Part shown: positions 6,299 to 12,381 of the stretch, piece by piece
Numbering within the stretch: the first letter of the stretch is position 1
Layout of the letters: each line of letters starts with the position of its first letter
IMG/VR virus record: IMGVR_UViG_3300041809_000360
Location: 1-28,407 of that record
Strand: one strand, 5' to 3'
DNA length: 28,407 nt
DNA from: a virus
The notes under the pieces: generated by a model
Database searches by the model: none
What the model saw: only the letters and a program-made list of their open reading frames with translations
What the model was told of the DNA's origin: nothing
Translations under genes and position numbers: made by a program

Positions 6299-6505
6299 GT
6301 GCCAAGTAGCACACCTCGTCAAGCAAAGTTTATGCGCGCAGTAGCGCACGGGATGAAACCTATGAACGGTAAGGGCCCTAGCGTTTCCGTAGCGCGAGAG
6401 TTTGAAAAAGCTGACGAGGCAAAAAAGAAAGGCGCCCGTTCGAAAGAACAACGCGTCGACCGTAAGCGCGAGATGAACGAATGGGCTGAGGGGAAACGGA
6501 AATGA
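6299..6505 (+). CDS. Small basic phage protein, unknown
   Basis: This 68-residue protein starts at GTG 6299: MPSSTPRQAKFMRAVAHGMK, then a Pro/Gly linker, then PSVSVAREFEKADEAKKKGA and a strongly basic/acidic helical tail. Short proteins with the 'STPxQAKFMRAVAHG... PSVxVAREF' layout recur in tailed phages of Gram-negative hosts as conserved hypotheticals; I recall the pattern but know no function. The stop overlaps a following ATG (ATGA at 6502). It is rich in Lys/Arg and may bind nucleic acid or another virion component. Confidence 0.65.
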   Translation: MPSSTPRQAKFMRAVAHGMKPMNGKGPSVSVAREFEKADEAKKKGARSKEQRVDRKREMNEWAEGKRK

Positions 6506-6555
6506 TCGGCGACGCAAACGAGTGGTGCGCTGGTAAGCGCGGGAGTTACAAGTAA
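6502..6555 (+). CDS. Possible 17-codon micro-ORF between two genes
   Basis: The frame MIGDANEWCAGKRGSYK starts in an ATGA overlap with the upstream gene, behind the purine-rich GGGGAAACGGAA, and stops at TAA 6553-6555, one base before the next ATG at 6557. It exactly fills the gap. It may be a translated coupling peptide rather than a functional protein, or a remnant. Confidence 0.35.
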   Translation: MIGDANEWCAGKRGSYK

Positions 6556-6556
6556 A

Positions 6557-6877
6557 ATGTCTGTGGACACAGTTTTTAAGCCTACCGGCCCCACCGTTCT
6601 AGTTGTCAACGCCGCAACGTCGTTGGGTACCCAGAACACGGGCGGCGTGTACATGTTCCGCGTCATCAATCTCTCTGCCTCACAGCAGAGGTTCTCGTGG
6701 GGGCGCACCGCCGCCGCCGTGACGGCGCTGGGCGGCGCCGCGCCCGTAGCGGCCGGCACACCGACCACCATCACGATGCTGGCCAACAGCGTGGAGACCT
6801 TCGAGATCCCGTGCGACTCGTTCGCTATCGCAAGCTCTGCGTCAGGGTTTGAGTTCACGCCGGGGCAAGGTTCGTGA
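6557..6877 (+). CDS. Putative small virion protein (beta-rich)
   Basis: This 106-residue protein begins MSVDTVFKPTGPTVLVVNAA. Alternating hydrophobic residues, the segment RVINLSASQQRFSWGRTAAA near residues 33-52, and later TTITMLANSVETFEI suggest a compact beta-sandwich. Similar small proteins sit near fibre genes in podoviruses, which favours a structural role, but I cannot name the family. GGGAG lies 11 bases before the ATG. Its stop overlaps the GTG of the Gly-rich fibre by four bases (GTGA), so the two are probably made together and could be partners. Confidence 0.6.
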   Translation: MSVDTVFKPTGPTVLVVNAATSLGTQNTGGVYMFRVINLSASQQRFSWGRTAAAVTALGGAAPVAAGTPTTITMLANSVETFEIPCDSFAIASSASGFEFTPGQGS

Positions 6878-7890
6878 GTCTCCGTTTCGCTGGTGGTGGA
6901 ACAGGGTCCGGCACCGTCTCGCTTATTCAGAACACTGACGGCTCGATCACCGTCACGAACGGCGGTGGCCCTACGGTCACGCTGTCTGGTACCGAGCCCA
7001 CGAACTTACAGACGTTCACCTCTAGCGGTACATGGACAAAGCCAGCCGGGACGCCAAAAATAACCACGGTTTTGATAATAGGCGCAGGGGGCGGCGGTGG
7101 TGGTGGCGCGCAGCTGGCTTCTGGAACAGCTTCTAGCGGCGGCGCTGGTGGCGGTGGCGCTACGCGGTATGAACGTAGTTTTCCGACTTCCATTTTAGGT
7201 AGTACGGAAATTGTCACGGTAGCGGCAGGCGCCGCAGGCGGGGCAGCAGGATCGTCGAGCGCAGGCGGCAACGGCAGTGATGGGGGTACTTCCTCTTTTG
7301 GAAGTTGGGTGCAGGCACCCGGTGGCGGAGGGGGGACAGGGGGCGCAAGTGCTGCGAATTCAACCGGAGGCGGTGGAGGCGGCACGCAAGGAGGCGGCGC
7401 TGGACCCGCTGCCGGATTCGCTGCCGGATCCGCTGGTACAGCTGGAGCTTCGCCCGCATTACCCACAGGGCCAATGTGTGGCGGTGCCGGCTCCGGGGGT
7501 GTTTCAGGTGCCGCCGGTTCAGTCAACACTTCGACTGCTTTCGATGGTTCGGGGGGAGGCGGTGCGGGAGGCGGCATCGCGGCTGCGCCTACCGCATTTG
7601 CCGGCGGCGGCGGCGGATGGACAGGATCGGCGGCGGCGAATATTCAGCGGGGTACGGCCGGCGCCATAGCTACGGCGGGCAATTCGCCGACATTCGTCTC
7701 CGGATACTTCGACGCTGAAGCGGGTGGCGGGGGTGGGGGATCGGCTATAACAGGTGCAGCCGGGACCGGAGGCGCAGGCATAAATGGCTCTGGCGGTGGC
7801 GGCGGCGGTTCGGCGGTGGTAGGGCTTTCGACGGCAGCCGCTGGCGCCGCAGGCGGCAACGGCATTGTAGTTGTCACCACGTATTTCTAG
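6874..7890 (+). CDS. Glycine-rich tail fibre/adhesin (polyglycine domain)
   Basis: This 338-residue protein (GTG start in a GTGA overlap) opens with a short beta region. At about residues 47-60 it carries TFTSSGTWTKPAG, followed by TTVLIIGAGGGGGGG, the hallmark entry of the glycine-rich domain found in many phage fibres. From about 70 to 325 it is a long array of Gly/Ala/Ser tracts broken by Asn, Thr and short hydrophobic stretches. It closes with GGNGIVVVTTYF, a typical final beta-strand. In T4-like S16 gp38 such tracts form packed polyglycine-II helices that present receptor-binding loops. The gene probably makes a tip adhesin or fibre. The GC-rich repeats make it prone to slippage and recombination. 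Frames within it on other strands are compositional shadows. Confidence 0.8.
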   Translation: MSLRFAGGGTGSGTVSLIQNTDGSITVTNGGGPTVTLSGTEPTNLQTFTSSGTWTKPAGTPKITTVLIIGAGGGGGGGAQLASGTASSGGAGGGGATRYERSFPTSILGSTEIVTVAAGAAGGAAGSSSAGGNGSDGGTSSFGSWVQAPGGGGGTGGASAANSTGGGGGGTQGGGAGPAAGFAAGSAGTAGASPALPTGPMCGGAGSGGVSGAAGSVNTSTAFDGSGGGGAGGGIAAAPTAFAGGGGGWTGSAAANIQRGTAGAIATAGNSPTFVSGYFDAEAGGGGGGSAITGAAGTGGAGINGSGGGGGGSAVVGLSTAAAGAAGGNGIVVVTTYF

Positions 7891-7892
7891 CT

Positions 7893-8402
7893 ATGACTAT
7901 CCAACTCTACGCAGTAGTCAACCCGTCGACGACTGTAATCAACATGGTGGAGTGGGACGGCGTCACGCCGTTCAACGTTGCACCGAACACATTGGTGAGC
8001 GCGCTCGGGCAGCCGAACGCGCAGATAGGCGGCACGTACATCGGCGGAGTATTCACACCGCCAAGCGCTCCAGCACCCCAGCAAGGTTTCGTTTTTCTGA
8101 ACTCACCGGTCAGCGGCGCTACAGTACCATTGCCTAATCCTCCTGCCGCGGCAGGCGCGCAGGAGCTTACAGTCGTACTCGAACCCGCGACGACGCTCGC
8201 TACGCTCACGCTCACGATGCCGACCGCGCAGGTGAACGACGGCACCGTCGTGACGCTCTATAGCACACACGCGGTGACCGCGCTCACGCTAACTGGCGCC
8301 ACCGTCAACAACGCGCCCGCGAGCCTGGCCGCGCTGACACAGTACAATATTCAGTGGAGCCAGCAGTACGGCGTATGGTTCCATCTCGGCCCGAGCGCCT
8401 AG
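7893..8402 (+). CDS. Putative tail-fibre assembly or fibre-associated protein
   Basis: This 169-residue protein begins MTIQLYAVVNPSTTVINMVE and continues with WDG and later NAQIGGTYIGGVFTPPSAPA (about residues 46-65). The pattern 'YAVVNP...V.NMVEWDG ... QIGGTY..GVFTPP' is seen in small proteins encoded just after phage fibres, either fibre chaperones or short fibre segments. Residues 80-165 look like a Thr/Ala/Val-rich beta domain (TLTMPTAQVNDGTVVTLYST) and end in FHLGPSA. Its position directly after the Gly-rich fibre supports an assembly or partner role. Whether it is chaperone or structural cannot be decided. Confidence 0.6.
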   Translation: MTIQLYAVVNPSTTVINMVEWDGVTPFNVAPNTLVSALGQPNAQIGGTYIGGVFTPPSAPAPQQGFVFLNSPVSGATVPLPNPPAAAGAQELTVVLEPATTLATLTLTMPTAQVNDGTVVTLYSTHAVTALTLTGATVNNAPASLAALTQYNIQWSQQYGVWFHLGPSA

Positions 8403-8410
8403 GAGTCCAC

Positions 8411-8638
8411 ATGGCTAAGTTGAACGCGGCAGCGCGAAAGAAAATCTCCGGCAAGAACTTCGCCGGTCCCGACCGTTCGTACCCCATCGAGAACCCGAGC
8501 CACGCGCGCAACGCGCTGGCTCGTGCCAGCGGGAAGCCGGTAGAGGCGCGCGTTCGCGCGGCCGTTCACCGGAAGTACCCGAACATCGGCAAATCTCACG
8601 GAGAGAAGGCCGACCACTACATGCGGACAGGAAAATAG
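8411..8638 (+). CDS. Small basic conserved phage protein
   Basis: The ATG at 8411, behind AGGAG at 8401-8405, gives 75 residues: MAKLNAAARKKISGKNFAGP, then RSYPIENPSHARNALARASG and a C-terminal RVRAAVHRKYPNIGKSHGEK. The sequence 'FAxPxxRxYPIxNxxHARNALAR...VRxxVxxKYP' is a recurring small-protein family in phages and prophages with no established function that I know. It is strongly basic and predicted mostly helical. Longer upstream starts in this frame lack a ribosome-binding site and overlap the previous gene, so they are rejected. Confidence 0.7.
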   Translation: MAKLNAAARKKISGKNFAGPDRSYPIENPSHARNALARASGKPVEARVRAAVHRKYPNIGKSHGEKADHYMRTGK

Positions 8639-9028
8639 ATGGCTGATATAGCCCCAATGCTCGGTGCGATCCTCGGCATCAGCAAGACCCCGAAAGGTCA
8701 AGATAAAAAGCGCGCCGTGAAGCCAAAGACCAAGAAAGGTCGCGGTGACCAGAAGGTAACGGGCGGTGAACATTCCGTCACGGAGCCGGCGCAGCAGCAC
8801 GGCGAGCTGGCGAGTTACCAGGCGCCGAAGCCGGTCTCTGACCGCAAGCTGATCAAAGAGAACGCGAAGCACACTCTGCGTCGCGCGACCGACGACTGGG
8901 TTGAGGGCCGGATCAGCACGAAAGAGCACACGGCGGTGCACGAGCGAACGAAGCACGTTCTCTCGGGTAAGCACCCCCACGAGTTCCGCGGGCCGAGCGG
9001 CGAGCGCTCATTCAAGAAGATGCGATGA
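8639..9028 (+). CDS. Lys-rich hypothetical protein
   Basis: This 129-residue protein begins directly after the upstream TAG. It has a short hydrophobic N-terminus (MADIAPMLGAILGISKTPKG), too weak for a confident membrane span. A very basic disordered segment follows (about 20-42, KKRAVKPKTKKGRG), then a helical part with LIKENAKHTLRRATDDWVEG and GRISTKEHTAVHERTKHVLS. The C-terminus is GERSFKKMR. No family is recognised. It shares high charge and small size with the genes at 5828, 6299 and 8411. Function unknown; DNA or RNA contact is an inference from charge. Confidence 0.6.
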   Translation: MADIAPMLGAILGISKTPKGQDKKRAVKPKTKKGRGDQKVTGGEHSVTEPAQQHGELASYQAPKPVSDRKLIKENAKHTLRRATDDWVEGRISTKEHTAVHERTKHVLSGKHPHEFRGPSGERSFKKMR

Positions 9029-9096
9029 TCATCCTCCAACAGATCCGATTGGGCGTCTGCTACTGCGGCATCCGACTCGACCGCTCCTGGCGGTAG
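9025..9096 (+). CDS. Possible 23-codon micro-ORF between two genes
   Basis: The frame MIILQQIRLGVCYCGIRLDR, ending SWR, starts in an ATGA overlap with the upstream stop and ends at TAG 9094-9096, three bases before the GTG at 9100. The GTG has no strong ribosome-binding site of its own (TGGCGGTAGCCT), so re-initiation after this micro-ORF may drive it. No protein function is implied. Confidence 0.3.
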   Translation: MIILQQIRLGVCYCGIRLDRSWR

Positions 9097-9099
9097 CCT

Positions 9100-9543
9100 G
9101 TGCCTATAGGGAATAGGTACCTCCAGGGTTCACCTATCCTGCCGTACGCCAACGTCAAGGCGTACCCTGGCACGGATATTTTCATGGACTTGCAGTTCGT
9201 CGACCACACGAACACGCCCGTGGTGCCAACCTCGATCAGTATCGAGATAGACGATATCACGAACAGTGTGGTGATGGCCGGCCCGGCGACGCTGAACGCG
9301 GTCGGCGCTATCGGCACCGTTGGCGCACCGTTCACGTACCCGGCGTTCGCGGCGTCGATGTACCTGCAGTGCCTCGCGTCGATGTGGAACATGACGTTCC
9401 CGTACATAGGGTCGCAGCTTTGCCAGGTAGGCATGCAGTTCACGGCCGTCGACTCAGTGACCGGGCAGCCGTTCACGTCGACCGCGGTGATCGCGATCAT
9501 CGAACTGTGTGCGCTCGCAACGGTGAGCGGGCTGACATATTGA
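9100..9543 (+). CDS. Putative virion protein (beta-sandwich-like)
   Basis: This 147-residue protein with a GTG start begins MPIGNRYLQGSPILPYANVK. Residues 20-65 (DIFMDLQFVDHTNTPVVPTS, then ISIEIDDITNSVVM) have the strand-turn pattern of an Ig-like or small beta-sandwich tail protein. The remainder alternates hydrophobic and small residues with four Cys, and ends CALATVSGLTY. I do not recognise the family. It is the last gene before a structured 123-base gap, so it probably closes the adhesion/accessory block. A minor structural role is likely but unproved. Confidence 0.6.
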   Translation: MPIGNRYLQGSPILPYANVKAYPGTDIFMDLQFVDHTNTPVVPTSISIEIDDITNSVVMAGPATLNAVGAIGTVGAPFTYPAFAASMYLQCLASMWNMTFPYIGSQLCQVGMQFTAVDSVTGQPFTSTAVIAIIELCALATVSGLTY

Positions 9544-9551
9544 TCTGAAGA

Positions 9552-9646
9552 CCTGAGTAGCACTCAGGCGGCAGCCAATGACGATCCTGGATCCCGTTAG
9601 AGCTTCGGCAGCGGCAGGAAATTGGCTGCGACATAATTTTTATTTC
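9552..9646 (+). terminator. Hairpins followed by T-rich run (possible terminator)
   Basis: A perfect 7-bp hairpin, CCTGAGT-AGC-ACTCAGG, lies at 9552-9568. A second, 9-bp perfect inverted repeat, GCAGCCAAT (9571-9579) with ATTGGCTGC (9621-9629), encloses 41 bases, and ATAATTTTTATTT (9633-9645) follows it. Together they resemble a terminator with a branched loop. CATAAT at 9632-9637 also fits a -10 box in five of six positions, but no -35 is visible. The region marks a likely transcription boundary before the GroES-like genes. Confidence 0.4.
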
Positions 9647-9666
9647 GTAAGGTGAGAGGTACGAAA

Positions 9667-10014
9667 ATGTCTAAGATAGATTTTAGTCAGCGGCTGCTCG
9701 ACGATCTGATCGCGGTGGCGCTCCTGGACAAGGCGGAAGGAGTAATTAAACTCCCCGACTGGCAAAGAACGCTCCGAGGAGAGGTGGTCGCGGCCGGACC
9801 TGGACGAATGCTCCAGTACGGCGAACGCGCACCTATGGAGACGAAGGTCGGCGATATAGTCGCTTTCGCCGCCACCGCAGGAATGGATGCTGACTTTGGT
9901 GTTGGGAAGAAAGTACGCCTGATGCGGGACACCGACGTCGACGCTATCATCGGTCCGGTGAAAGAGGAATACTCGCGCGTCATAGAGAGGCAGACTGAGG
10001 TGGCGCCGCTATGA
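9667..10014 (+). CDS. GroES-like co-chaperonin (Cpn10 fold)
   Basis: This 115-residue protein starts at ATG 9667, seven bases after GAGAGG. From residue 38 the sequence RGEVVAAGPGRMLQYGERAP, then METKVGDIVAF (58-68), follows E. coli GroES 'RGEVLAVGNGRILENG...VKVGDIVIF' almost position by position. KKVRLMRDTDVDAI (81-94) matches the GroES C-terminal 'EEVLIMSESDILAI'. Residues 20-35 (LDKAEGVIKLPDWQRT) stand where the GroES mobile loop lies, and VIKL replaces the IVL tripeptide that docks on GroEL. By analogy with T4 gp31, it probably caps host GroEL to help fold a virion protein such as coat. The stop overlaps the next gene (ATGA), itself GroES-like. Confidence 0.82.
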   Translation: MSKIDFSQRLLDDLIAVALLDKAEGVIKLPDWQRTLRGEVVAAGPGRMLQYGERAPMETKVGDIVAFAATAGMDADFGVGKKVRLMRDTDVDAIIGPVKEEYSRVIERQTEVAPL

Positions 10015-10553
10015 TACTCACAGAGGAGCTAGAAGACGTCGGCAAACGCGTGCGCGTCCTACGTGACCGCGTGCTCGTAAAGATCCTACCCTACGTTCAT
10101 CCGACGCTGGTGACGCCAGGGATCGAGATAAATAAGGGCGTTGTGATCGCGGTCGGCTACGGCCGGCGCCAGCGGCGCAAGGTCGCGTTCAAGCAAGAGA
10201 TTAGCGACGGGCCGCCCGTGCTCAGCGCCGACGGCCGCGTGATGAAGTTCGCGCCGAGCAAGCTCTCGGGCAAGACCCTCTGGTTTGAAGATGGTGCTGA
10301 GACAGGGGCCATAATTCCGATCCAAGTGCAGCCGGGCGACGTCGTAGAATTCAGTTTCCGCAACATCACGCTCGTCGACTTCGACAAGGTCGGCTTCCCA
10401 GGCATCGGCGACCTCGCCTTCGTCTGGCAAAAGGCGATCTACTCCATCGACCCAGACGAGTCACTCGACGCGTGCCTGATGTGGCAGCAGAGCGCCGGCT
10501 ACGACCGTAACGGAAATTTTATGTCAGGAAGCGAGGACTGGCACCGCGCCTAG
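10011..10553 (+). CDS. Second, divergent GroES-like protein
   Basis: This 180-residue protein overlaps the first GroES-like gene by four bases. Residues 13-50 (VRVLRDRVLVKILPYVHPTL, then VTPGIEINKGVVIAVGYG) match the N-terminal GroES pattern 'x-R-P-L-x-D-R-V-x-V-K ... G-G-I ... G-x-V-x-A-V-G-x-G'. VQPGDVVEFSF at 106-116 matches 'VKVGDIVIF'. An insert of about 55 residues (51-105) and a 60-residue C-terminal extension make it nearly twice the normal length of about 97. The canonical IVL mobile loop is not obvious (TPGIEI is the nearest). It may form mixed rings with the first protein, or be a Cpn10-fold virion protein that no longer acts as a co-chaperonin. Confidence 0.62.
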   Translation: MILTEELEDVGKRVRVLRDRVLVKILPYVHPTLVTPGIEINKGVVIAVGYGRRQRRKVAFKQEISDGPPVLSADGRVMKFAPSKLSGKTLWFEDGAETGAIIPIQVQPGDVVEFSFRNITLVDFDKVGFPGIGDLAFVWQKAIYSIDPDESLDACLMWQQSAGYDRNGNFMSGSEDWHRA

Positions 10554-10556
10554 CGT

Positions 10557-11672
10557 ATGGGACAGAATGTACCGGACGCAGAACAGCTCGGCAGTATGGA
10601 GAAGGCGGCGACACCCTTCGCGCCGCAGCGCTCGTGGGGTAGGTGGCCGAAGATAAAGCCGGAGAGCGTCGCGCCGTTGCGTGACGGTAAGCCGGACATG
10701 TACAACCACCGCCCGACGCGATTCGTATCACTCGCTGAGGCGAAGGCGCGCGGCTGGAAACACTTCTGGACCGGCGAGTCATGCGTCACCGGGCACCGCG
10801 CCGCGCGCTACGTTAAGAACGGCAGCATCTGCATTGACTGCTACCGCATCGAGCAGGGGCTCCTGCCAGTATACGGCAAAGGTGTACCGGAACTTGAGGC
10901 AGCCAGACGACGCAAGTACACCCAGAAAGACACTGCGCCGGCCGGGCCACCTGTACCGAACACCTCCGAGAAGCGTTTTTTGGAGAAGTACGCGGAGCTA
11001 AAAGACTTCACGGAGGCGGCCGACGCGCTCGGGCGCTCCGAGTCTGAATTTTTGGCGATTTTGAGCTGGAACACGACGTTCCGCGACGCGGTGAACCGCC
11101 TAGAAGAGAGCCTCGGCATCGCGCGCACGCAAAAAGTTACCGACGAGTTCGACTGGACGTACGACAAGAGGCGCAGCTTCTTGCTCACGTATGCGAACAC
11201 CGCGGACATGAAGCAGGCACTGCGCTCGGTAGGGGCCACCAACGTGCAGTTTCATCGGGAACTGTCTAACAACGCAGAGTTTCAGCACGAGTTTGACGAT
11301 GCCGCGCAGGTAGCGCGAAACGTGTTCGACCACGCAGCGTCCGCGGCCGCCACGAAAGGTGACGCGCGCATGCTCGGACGTATCGCGGCGAATCTTTTCC
11401 CGGAAAAGTTCGGCGAGAACATGAAAGTTGACTTGAACGTCAAGCAGAACCTCTCACTGGACCAGGCACATGCGCAAATTACCCACCTGCTATCAAGATT
11501 TGATCGACAGGGTCTACTCCCCGCTGCCGGAGTCTCTGACGAACCTATTGAAGAAGCAGAATATCAGCTCGCTGAGCCTACAAGAGTCGACGAAACTGAT
11601 ACAGATCCTGAGCCAGCGAGCGCAGACGCAGGATCAGACCCAAATAGTGACCTGGTTTCAGGATCCGACTGA
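10557..11672 (+). CDS. terS: Terminase small-subunit-like DNA-binding protein
   Basis: This 371-residue protein begins three bases after the previous stop. Residues 64-96 hold ARGWKHFWTGESCVTGHRAA and NGSICIDC, giving a Cys76-x3-His80-x11-Cys92-x2-Cys95 zinc site like that of HNH-type phage proteins, but no HNH catalytic core follows. Two helix-turn-helix-like repeats lie at about 150-185 (FTEAADALGRSESEFLAILS) and 216-250, typical of small terminases that recognise the packaging site. Residues 270-290 (ARMLGRIAANLFPEKFGENM) are also typical of this class. The C-terminus (325-371) is acidic. Its last 203 bases overlap the large-terminase frame. Family assignment rests on HTH layout and position directly before terL. 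Confidence 0.68.
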   Translation: MGQNVPDAEQLGSMEKAATPFAPQRSWGRWPKIKPESVAPLRDGKPDMYNHRPTRFVSLAEAKARGWKHFWTGESCVTGHRAARYVKNGSICIDCYRIEQGLLPVYGKGVPELEAARRRKYTQKDTAPAGPPVPNTSEKRFLEKYAELKDFTEAADALGRSESEFLAILSWNTTFRDAVNRLEESLGIARTQKVTDEFDWTYDKRRSFLLTYANTADMKQALRSVGATNVQFHRELSNNAEFQHEFDDAAQVARNVFDHAASAAATKGDARMLGRIAANLFPEKFGENMKVDLNVKQNLSLDQAHAQITHLLSRFDRQGLLPAAGVSDEPIEEAEYQLAEPTRVDETDTDPEPASADAGSDPNSDLVSGSD

Positions 11673-12381
11673 CCACCCGGCGCTGAAGAACTGCCCGCTA
11701 GGCCGGAAACACTACCCTAAGCAGATGCAGTTCTTCGCTTTGGAGGCGGTCGACGACGAGATAGCACTATTCGGTGGAAACCGGACAGGGAAGACACATT
11801 GCGGGTGCTTCGCGGACACTTTGCACCTCACTGGGCTCTACCCGGACTGGTGGCCCGGACGAAAGTACAGCCGCCCCATCGATATGTGGGTGGCGACCGA
11901 CACCGCGAAGAATACGCGCGATATTTTGCAAGAAAAATTCTGCGGGAAGCCGGGCGTCGAGCAAGCGTACGGTACCGGGATGATTCCTGGCGACCTTCTG
12001 GTGCGGCGGACGGTGAAGCACGGGCTAGCCGACGCGTTCGAGTCGGTCTTCGTGCGGCACGTATCCGGCGGCATCTCTACGCTGCAGTTTAAGTCGTATG
12101 ACCAGGGACGTGAAGCGTTCCAGGGTACGCGTCAGGACCGAATACACCTGGACGAAGAGCCGAAGCTGGAGATATACGCAGAGTGCTCGCTGCGCCTCAT
12201 GAGTACGGTCCCAGGAGAGCCGAACGGCTCGCTGGTACTGACAGAGACCCCGATGCTGGGAGTTTCTGACTTGATGATCAAGTTCATGCCGGACCTGTCA
12301 CCTGAACCCGACGCTATGCCGGCGCAGAGCTGGGACGCTGAGGAAGAGGAGGTAGTCGTCGATGAAGGCGGTATTCCTTGA
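11470..12381 (+). CDS. terL: Large terminase, ATPase domain (first part of split TerL)
   Basis: This 303-residue frame contains the packaging-motor ATPase. It has the adenine-side pattern YPKQMQFFALEA at 82-93, Walker A GGNRTGKT at 102-109 and Walker B with catalytic Glu in RIHLDEEP (about 224-231). The coupling motif LTETPMLG lies at 257-264. The frame then ends in an acidic run (EEEEVVVDEGGIP) without a nuclease domain, which lies in the next frame. The ATG at 11470 gives a 203-base overlap with terS and has only a weak ribosome-binding site. A later start is possible, but residues 20-60 look helical as in other TerL proteins. The final codons are CCT TGA at 12376-12381, where a +1 slip would join the nuclease frame. 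Confidence 0.85.
   Translation: MRKLPTCYQDLIDRVYSPLPESLTNLLKKQNISSLSLQESTKLIQILSQRAQTQDQTQIVTWFQDPTDHPALKNCPLGRKHYPKQMQFFALEAVDDEIALFGGNRTGKTHCGCFADTLHLTGLYPDWWPGRKYSRPIDMWVATDTAKNTRDILQEKFCGKPGVEQAYGTGMIPGDLLVRRTVKHGLADAFESVFVRHVSGGISTLQFKSYDQGREAFQGTRQDRIHLDEEPKLEIYAECSLRLMSTVPGEPNGSLVLTETPMLGVSDLMIKFMPDLSPEPDAMPAQSWDAEEEEVVVDEGGIP
12347..12352 (+). promoter_or_regulatory. Consensus ribosome-binding site for the TerL nuclease frame
   Basis: AGGAGG lies inside the 3' end of the ATPase gene, nine bases before the ATG at 12362, and is part of a longer purine run (GAGGAAGAGGAGG). It supports independent translation of the nuclease part. The same bases also encode the acidic Glu run of the ATPase protein. 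Confidence 0.65.

Noticed and set aside
7214-7880. Several alternative frames (Pro-rich minus, Arg-rich plus) in the Gly-rich fibre
   Set aside because: They are direct consequences of GGC/GGT/GCC tracts in the real gene.
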